Of a stretch of DNA of 64,000 bases, positions 56,703 through 64,000 are shown piece by piece. The first letter of the stretch is position 1, and each line of letters starts with the position of its first letter. Source of the stretch: Xanthostigma xanthostigma. Its lineage: Eukaryota > Arthropoda > Insecta > Raphidioptera > Raphidiidae. The notes beneath the pieces are model-generated. The model worked only from the letters and a program-made list of their open reading frames with translations, was not told the origin of the DNA and searched no databases. The translations under genes were made by a program, and so were the position numbers. Where the stretch lies: NCBI GenBank assembly GCA_963575645.1, contig OY754466.1:43308001-43372000 (forward strand). Reading direction: 5' to 3'.

Positions 56703-59700
56703 ATGGATGAAACTAAAGTGATATATCATATTGACGATGAAGAAACGCCGTACTTGGTGAAAATACACGTCTCGCCAGAACTAGTGACATTGGCCGATTT
56801 TAAAAATGTTCTTAATAGACCTAATTATAAATTCTTTTTTAAATCTATGGACGATGATTTCGGTGTAGTGAAAGAAGAAATTATCGAAGATAGTGCACAT
56901 TTACCTTGTTTTAATGGAAGAGTCGTCAGTTGGGTAAGTTACAAATCATTGAAGTGGAGTAACAGCCCATCCCTTATTTGATTTGATGAAAATACTTGAA
57001 CTCTGATTATTGCACTGTTAGTTGGTGTCAGCTGAAGGATCAAATCAGTCCGATGGTGCTTCGCAATGTACTGATAATCCAGCGGCGCCTGTGATAGGAG
57101 GAACCGAAACAGATAGTGTCGCTAGTTCTCATCTTACGTCGAGAAATCGTCATAAATACAATGGTAAATCGTAACAAATGCAATACATGAGAGCATATTC
57201 GTGAAACTGACGTTATCCGTATGATTCTTAGGTTTGAGGCACGATACTGCTTCAGTATTAAGTTCCGAATTGGACACAACAAGCTTCCTAGAGACTGAAT
57301 CTGCTATAACGGAGTGTTCGAGTGTTAGTCGCTTGCACGTGAGCGGCAAGAAAAGACCACAGAGAAGAAAGAAACAGCGATTACAGGTTCGTATTATATA
57401 GAATTCATAAAGATTGTATTCTCAATTAATCTTAACATCTTTTAATCAGGCCATGTCAAGAACGAGTTCGTATTCGAGTATCACGGATTCAACCATGAGT
57501 TTGAATATAATAACGGTTACATTAAATATGGATACTGTGAATTTTCTCGGTATATCAATAGTGGGCCAATCTAACCGAGGCGGAGACGGAGGTAAGATAG
57601 TTGCATTAATAAACTTTTTTTTATTTTTTATAACATAATGAACTGATTTTATAATAAATGTATTTTTATTTTCTTAAAATATCGAAGTTTGAACGCCGGG
57701 TGTCGTTTCAACAATCTGTGTGTTAAAAAAATTAGTTGTCTGTAAAATCGGTTTACGGACGATAGTTTTACATGATAACGTATTCCGCTCGAATATCATA
57801 TTTAATAATACATAACCTAAATTTTAGTAGCTGTCAAACTATATTTTTACCGACTAATAATTTGATCAACCAAAGCAAAATACATATTTTTAAGCAATTA
57901 TAAAAGACATTTAAAAGAATGTATATATATTATATATTTGTTAACAAACCCTATAATTTATCTGCTGTTATGAAATGCAGATATCTCCCAAGATTTGTTT
58001 TTGATACAAAATGTAGCTGCGTTTGTGTACAAACTATCAATTGACAAATAACGATGTATTATCTGAAAAATTGCTTTAAAAATTCGATAATTTATGACAT
58101 TTTTATTAGATATCTTGATTTTAAGTCTTAATTTCCACGGTTTATAAAACAAAGGCCATCTGTCAGATGTAGCTTTCGCTGGAACAGCCGAAAAAAATGT
58201 AGAACGCACACTACTCTCTGACGTCACGCGAGAAGAGGGAGAAATGCGCACAAGCCGACGCTTGAGCCGATCGTGCATTTCTATCGCGCTTTCGCTTTTT
58301 CGTGTGTGCTAGCGGTGTTTCATCAATTTATAAGACGTAATCACGTCAAAAAACTGTATCCGGAATTTTTTGTTCAGGAATCTATGTAGGCAGTATAATG
58401 AAAGGCGGTGCTGTAGCTCAGGACGGACGTATCGAACCGGGCGACATGATATTACAAGTAAACGATGTCAATTTTGAGTGCATGAGCAACGATGAGGCGG
58501 TTCGCGTACTGAGGGACGTTGTTCAGAGGCCGGGCCCTATTAAACTCGTCGTAGCCAAGTGTTGGGATCCGACGCCTAAAGGTTACTTTACGATTCCGCG
58601 AGCGGAACCTGTCAGACCGATAGATCCTGGCGCTTGGGTTGCTCACACTGCCGTTGCTTCCGCTGCGGCTGGACACATGATGCTTCCTCAACGCCCTCCC
58701 AGCACAACTAGTTTAGGTTCTACTATTATTGAAGAGAATGGTAAGCGCATTTAATTTTGACATGAAGACGCGATCTATTCGCGAAACCGCTTTAAGCTAT
58801 GTTTTCATTGTGTGCCACTAGATGCCAGCATCTTAAGGTCACATTTCGTAATAATTTCATTATGTACCACCAGATGCCAGCGTTAAATGTTAAGTCACAA
58901 TTTAAAAAAAAAGGACAAACCGTTTAAATTTTTCAATAATGCGCCATTACATATTTTCAAAATTCTTTTGTTGAAATTTGAAAATGAATTCAAAAAGGTT
59001 ATAAAAATATTTAAGGAGGTTGAGCCGTTTTACGAAGATAATGAAAAAAATCTGAAATAAAGTTTTTTTAATAGATTTTTTTATGACAAAATTTTCTGTA
59101 TAAAATCCAAAATTATTAGGAGATTTACAAAGTTAAAAATTAAAAAAAAACTTTTACATGTAGTCTTAATCGAAAATATGTCAACCTACCATGCAAACAG
59201 TACATTTTAATTTTTTGCAAATAACCAAATAATGTCAGCAGCTCCGAAAACTAACTATGTAAAGCATCAATGTCTTACGCATATTTTAATATTTTTTCCA
59301 ATTTAATTAGGAGACATTTAATCATTAAAAAAATTATTAAACCTTAGCACTTTTCGATTATGGACGTTTATTCTTGACAATTTTAACTGAATTTTCAACT
59401 TTTTAATGATTTAATTTTAATTTTTATTACTTCTAATTTCTTTTTTTAATTATTTACTGCAAAAAATATGTAAAATAGAGATATTTACATAAATTTATTT
59501 TTTCTAACCTTACTTTGTACAAAAAATTCTAAAGTTAGTCTATTAAGTAAAATACTGAAATAATAAGTTAATATTAAAAAAAATTGTTTATTTAGGCCTT
59601 TATGACAATAATTTATTGGTATCATCGACTTATAACCTTTTGTAAAAATTTATTATGGAAAAGTTCCCATTTAGAATTCGACTTAGTTTTGATTGGGACT

Positions 59701-62264
59701 GTAACGCATCAACCTCCTTAAATCGTTAATATAATTGTTTATTATTGGCGTTTAGACATTATCTAACAGCTAACCCACCGTTTTAACGGACATATTATTT
59801 AAAGCATACAAATTCGTTTACGCAAAAATTTACTTTAGCTAGGTGTATATTTTTTTTTAATTTATTGTTGATTAGAACGCTCAACAACTAAGATTGAGGT
59901 TAGGTGTATAACAGTTTTGAATAAACGAATTGCGTGCAGTCAGTATATGTTCGCTGAAACGGTCAAGACAATTTATAATTCAGTTATTATGTTGAAAGTC
60001 TATTTCACAGATACGATGTTAGGCGGTCACACTCCGTTATCCGTGTCGTGCGACATGGCTACTGTGGCGCGGGCCATGGCTGCTCCGAACAGCGGGTTGG
60101 AAATTCGAGATCGTATGTGGCTCAAAATCACAATACCGAACGCGTTTATTGGTGCTGATGTTGTCGATTGGCTGCTCACTCATGTCCAGGGCTTCCAGGT
60201 GCTTATGAATTTTGATGTTATTAAAAAAAAAAACAGTTGTGTGGTTTTAAGAAACCACGACGCAAGTGAAACTTTTATTGGATTGTAGACACTTATCCAT
60301 CACGATTAATTATAAACAACAATATTCACATGAATACACGAATAAAAACATGTAAACACTGTACAGCACTTGCCCGCATGACAGACTGACTATGTGTTAT
60401 ACATACTACACGGTCAGCTGATGCTAACCATGGGCGCCGCCATATTGGCTTTGGCTGCTCTACCGAGCGCCTACTCCGAGCGCCTTTCACTTTACCCCTA
60501 CTCCGCGGCCGCCTGTAATGCGACATGCAACAGACGGCCAGAAAAATTCGGGGCGATAGAATAAAAGTTTCACTTTAAAAAGGTTACTACAGTCCGAGAC
60601 ATAGGATTATAGGGACAGAGCATGTCCTAAAGTTTTAGACGAGGAAGGTTGAAGGCAATTTGCGAGACGCAACGAGGTAAAGTGATGTCAATCTTCCATT
60701 GATCGACGCACTGGGCATGCTTTAATTCAATAAAAAATGGACACCATTTTTACCATGTAGTCGTGCCTCAGTGGCTTCGCCCCCGCAGCCGTGTTCTCAT
60801 CCCTATAATTTCTAAATTTGCAACTACAGTAGACTTCACCTATGTGTATGACCTTGAGTAACTTGATAGAACAGCGCCCATGGTGGCAAAAAGCGAAACT
60901 TATGAATACATTTTAAACATTGTTAGGTTATATTTTATGTACGTGAAAACATAAGAAAGAAACGCGAAGTCATGCAAAGTGTAAAAGTACAGTTATCTAT
61001 ACTAATATATAAAGCTGAAGAGTTTGTTTGTTTGTTTGTTTGAACGCGCTAATCTCAGGAACTACTGGTTCAAATTGAAAAAAAATTTTTTTTGTTGGAT
61101 AGCCCATTTATCGAGGAAGGCTATAGGCTATATAATATTACGCTACGACCATTAGGAGCGGAGCATTAATGAAAAATGTTGCAAAATGTATCTCAAAAAT
61201 AAGCTTCTATTCATGTGAAATGCACTAACTAGATATACTCATATTAGCGTTATGATTACGCAACCCCAGGTGGCTCAATCGGTAGAGCATGCGACTGTCA
61301 ATATCAGGGTCGTGGGTTCGAGCCCCACGTTGGGATAACATATTTTTATTTTTTTTTTTTTATTTTCTACATTGCTTTCTTCTAAGGCTTACATTTAAAT
61401 TTATTTTAATTTTATTTAATTAATTAAATAAAATTATTAGTTAAAAAAAGTATAAATACTGCTTTTTATCGACAAAAACTTTTGAACGGTAACTCCGATC
61501 ATTATGAAATTTGGACACAACATTCATCTTGGTAAACTAAGATGAATGTGTGTACTCATGTTCCTCCCTTCCCCATTCGTTCTTTTACAACCGGGTGAAA
61601 CCGGACGGGACCGCTAGTTATTTATAATTTACTTTTTAGATAGGTAATGCATTTTGTATTCTCATTTTTTGTAATTATTTTTGCTCAGTGATATTTCTGT
61701 TGCAATTTGTTTTAGTCAATTATTAGTAATAATAATATCTTCTACTACAAAATTTGTAGAGATTTGCGATCCTTAATCGAAATAATTGGATGGAGAAATA
61801 GCATTCATTGATCCATAGCCGCTATTTCTCCATCCAAGTAATAATAATAATAAATTTATTATCCTTTTTATACATGCATATAGCAAGAGGATTTGTCATT
61901 ATACATATAATTATTTTAGGATCGTCGCGACGCACGTAAATATGCGTCCCACATGCTCAAGTCTGGTTTTATTCGACACACGGTGAACAAAGTAACATTC
62001 TCGGAACAATGTTATTACGTGATCGGCGACTTATGCAGCACCATGTCTGCGCTGACTTTGGACGAGACGGCTGACAGCGATAGTGTCGGTCCGCTTCCTC
62101 CCCATCAAGTTCCCGCTTACATCACGGCCGCCGGTGCCAGTTACAATCCGCTCGCCGAATACCAACCGATCGAGTATTACAGAGCTCCGACACAAGAACC
62201 GACGTTGTATGGCTATCATCGCGGCAGAGACGAGTCACCTTCCAGTGAAGGCAGTCTCAAAGAG
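56703..62264 (+). CDS. dsh: Dishevelled, 5' and central part (C-terminus outside window)
   Basis: Cytoplasmic scaffold of Wnt signalling that links Frizzled to beta-catenin and planar polarity branches. Seven coding exons seen: 56703-56933, 57022-57163, 57232-57386, 57450-57591, 58378-58740, 60011-60198, 61920-62264. They total 1566 nt, or 522 codons in phase. The DIX domain (about 1-82) starts [20 protein letters not shown] and includes [17 protein letters not shown] basic patch [13 protein letters not shown] precedes [12 protein letters not shown]. The PDZ domain (about 190-277) has the binding loop [11 protein letters not shown]. The DEP domain (about 373-445) has [20 protein letters not shown] and [18 protein letters not shown]. 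The last seen exon ends SSEGSLKE at a donor GTTCGT, so at least one more exon lies to the right. Introns hold a GTGATAACGT element, a TTAA MITE, a Helitron and tandem repeats. Confidence 0.95.
57730..58352 (-). mobile_element. GTGATAACGT element D, copy 3 (dishevelled intron 4)
   Basis: Reverse orientation: GTTGTCTGTAAAATCGG at the left, and at the right GACGTAATCACGTCAAA. It has the longest interior of the three copies. Confidence 0.65.
59015..59717 (+). mobile_element. TTAA-flanked MITE, copy 4 (dishevelled intron 5)
   Basis: 703 bp, same family and orientation, flanked by TTAA on both sides. Confidence 0.85.
60608..60807. mobile_element. Possible MITE with TATAGGGA ends (dishevelled intron 6)
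   Basis: TATAGGGACAGAGCATGTCC at the left and TCATCCCTATA at the right. It may be related to the element at 10961, but the arms are short and diverged. Confidence 0.4.
60996..61617 (+). mobile_element. Non-autonomous Helitron with embedded tRNA-like sequence (dishevelled intron 6)
   Basis: A then TCTATACTAATATATAAAGC at the left, followed by GTTTG repeats and GCGCTAATCTCAGGAACTAC. It ends GGGACCG then CTAG before T. 622 bp. A tRNA-Lys-like segment lies at 61264-61336. Confidence 0.8.
61264..61336 (+). pseudogene. tRNA-Lys-derived sequence (decayed tRNA or SINE head)
   Basis: D-arm GGCTCAATCGGTAGAGCATG and T-arm GGTCGTGGGTTCGAGCCCCA match eukaryotic tRNA-Lys(CUU) closely. The acceptor stem has mismatches, and the anticodon loop reads CTGTCAA (GUC position) with a broken stem. 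It is unlikely to be a working tRNA. An A/T-rich tract follows. Confidence 0.75.
61786..61837. repeat. Short hairpin 80 bp before dishevelled exon 7
   Basis: TTGGATGGAGAAATAGC and GCTATTTCTCCATCCAA form a 17-bp perfect stem with an 18-bp loop. Confidence 0.7.
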
Positions 62265-62371
62265 GTTCGTTTTATACATATACTTATTATTTTATTTAAA
62301 GCCATTAACCGCTAGATATGTTTTGATGTAGTATCAGTTCATGTTTTGGATTTATTATTTTTTTTTAAGTG

Positions 62372-62954
62372 AAAACTTCTTTAGCGGCGCTGTACACTTT
62401 TTTTGTAATGGGTAAAACATGTTAAACTCGCGTCAGGAAAAGTAAGAACTGGATGAGACTCTCTAAGCGATAGTAATTGCCAGATACTTTTTATACAACG
62501 TTAGACATCTAGCGTTGAAATATCGTACTGAAAATGCAATCTATGATACAAACCATCTTATTTACAAAACTTCTTTAGCGGCGTTTACACTTTTTTTGTA
62601 ATGGGTAAAAAATGTTAAACTCGCGTCAGGAAAAGTAAGAACTGGGTGAGACTCTCTAAGTGATAGTAGTTGCCAGATACTTTTTATACAACGTTAGACA
62701 TCTAGCGTTGAAATATCGTACATAAAAATGCAATCTATGATACAAACCATTTTATTTACAAAACTTCTTTAGCGGCGTTGTACACTTTTTTGTAATGGGT
62801 AAAAAATGTTAAACTCGCGTCAGGTTAGTAAGAACTGGGTGAGACTCTCTAAGTAATAGTAATTGCCAGATACTTTTTATACAACGTTAGACATCTAGCG
62901 TTGAAATATCGTACATAAAAATGCAATCTATGATACAAACCATTTTATTTACAA
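62372..62954 (+). repeat. 194-bp tandem repeat, three units
   Basis: Units start at 62372, 62566 and 62760 with AAAACTTCTTTAGCGGCG, and each contains CATCTAGCGTTGAAATATCG. They are nearly identical, so the amplification is recent. It lies 107 bp after the last dishevelled exon seen. Confidence 0.9.
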
Positions 62955-63048
62955 GTGTTGTCAATAAATAAACAATGCTTCTAAATGCAAAAAATTAAGA
63001 CGTTAATATTCAAGTTTTCACTTCCGCCGGCACTTCCGGAGTGCAACC

Positions 63049-63233
63049 CGTCTTTTTTAACTTCCCGCTTTAAAAAAAAAAAAAAAAAAATTTTTTTTTT
63101 TTCAAAAATCGGGAAGTTATTGGTTTCACCCCGATTTTCGAAAATCGAGTTTTCGCCAGATCTCGACGTTTTGGGGTCCTAGGAAGCTATTGAAACTATT
63201 TTGGCGATGATGTCCGTAGGGCTGTATGTATGG

Positions 63234-63282
<49 letters not shown>

Positions 63283-63360
63283 AACCTTTTATATCTTTTG
63301 AACGGAGTGTCCGACTGAAACGTGGTTTGCGGCATCTGACGTGATCTTGGTGAACTTAGA
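63049..63360 (+). repeat. Dispersed repeat with GT microsatellite
   Basis: TTTAACTTCCCGCTTT with A and T runs, then AAATCGGGAAGTTATTGG. A (GT)n run of about 33 bases lies at 63237-63269, followed by TATG repeats and GAACGGAGTGTCCGACTG. The form is that of a dispersed arthropod repeat; I cannot name the class. Confidence 0.5.
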
Positions 63361-63514
63361 CTTCCTGAAAATTTGAAACGATTCGGCCCAAAAAATTTTG
63401 AGAAATCTTAAAAAAACAAGTTTCAAAAATTTTTAAAAATTTGTTTTTGTAAAAAATTTTCTAAACTACTAAACCGATTAATTCCAAAAACTAATCAGCT
63501 CTTCTCCTTAACAA

Positions 63515-64000
63515 ACTGCGTCGATTTCCGCAAACCGCATCAAAATCGGTTCATTTGTTCACGAGAAACCGTGAACGAAAAAATCGTAAAAAAGTGTTTT
63601 TTTAAAATGACTCTTAAAATTGTTATCAGATTGATTTTTTTGTAATAAATTACTTTCTTAAGCTAAAAAAACTGCGTCGATCGCCGCAAACCATATCAAA
63701 ATTGGTTCATTTGTTCATGAGATAACGTGAACGAAAAATTAGGAAAAAAGTAATTTTTTAAAATTACTCGTAAAATTCTTATCAAATCGATTTTTTTGTA
63801 ATAATTTACTTTCTTAGGTTAAAAAAACTGCGTCGATTGCAGCAAACCGCATCAAAATCGGCTCATTTGTTCACGAGATATCGTGAACGAAAAATTTTTA
63901 AAAAGTGTTTTTTTTTAAATTTCTCGTAAAATTCCTATGAGATCGATTTTTCTGTATAAAATTACTTTTTAAGGTTAAAAAATTGCGTCGACTGCCGCAA
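63515..64000 (+). repeat. 156-bp tandem repeat array running off the window
   Basis: The word ACTGCGTCGAT recurs at 63515, 63671, 63827 and (as ATTGCGTCGAC) 63982. Each unit contains ATCAAAATCGG-like and TTTGTTCACGAG-like segments. Period 155-156 bp. Confidence 0.85.

Noticed and set aside
61264-61336. Functional tRNA gene
   Set aside because: Acceptor and anticodon stems have mismatches and the anticodon does not fit the tRNA-Lys body.
1-64000. CRISPR arrays, operons, bacterial genes, retrovirus-like or Polinton elements
   Set aside because: Nothing in the window supports any of them. The tandem arrays at the right end lack spacer structure, and no capsid, integrase, polymerase or reverse transcriptase motif was seen.

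Overview
This is an AT-rich animal nuclear sequence with spliced, conserved protein genes whose introns and gaps are packed with short DNA transposons. The gene versions (a schlank-like ceramide synthase, TBPH-like TDP-43, a single dishevelled) point to an insect. The repeat style would suit a hemipteran, but I cannot place it lower with confidence. There is no operon structure, CRISPR array, retrovirus or Polinton, and no intact transposase gene.

Layout. (1) 1-5.0 kb: no gene, only repeats (a 'GTGATAACGT' TIR element, two other TIR or inverted-repeat structures, a Helitron, a hAT MITE, a 241-bp foldback). (2) 5.05-22.1 kb, minus strand: a PH-RhoGAP gene of the ARHGAP15/12/27 class. It has nine coding exons from a 787-codon first exon at 15.8 kb, a 28-nt microexon, and a probable alternative first exon at 21.6-22.1 kb. 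(3) 23.9-28.6 kb, plus strand: ceramide synthase, six coding exons, 369 aa. (4) 28.6-35.7 kb: long gap with a THAP-type transposon fragment, a SINE-like head and a second 241-bp foldback. (5) 35.7-49.7 kb, plus strand: TDP-43 (TBPH), nine coding exons with two alternative C-termini. Its introns hold three TTAA-flanked MITEs, a Helitron and a three-level nested insertion. (6) 53.6-56.0 kb, minus strand: spermidine synthase, three exons, 285 aa. (7) 56.7 kb to past the right edge, plus strand: dishevelled with DIX, PDZ and DEP domains. The C-terminus lies outside the window. The last 1 kb is a 156-bp tandem repeat array.

The five genes are housekeeping or signalling genes with no shared pathway. 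Spermidine synthase and dishevelled are head to head, with start codons 677 bp apart. All exon joins were checked for reading phase. The coding lengths of the RhoGAP, ceramide synthase, TDP-43, spermidine synthase and dishevelled models are all multiples of three.

No clearly new biological system was found. The most interesting points are the alternative last exons of TDP-43, which carry foldback repeats; the two possible promoters of the RhoGAP gene; and the same-orientation TTAA MITE family.
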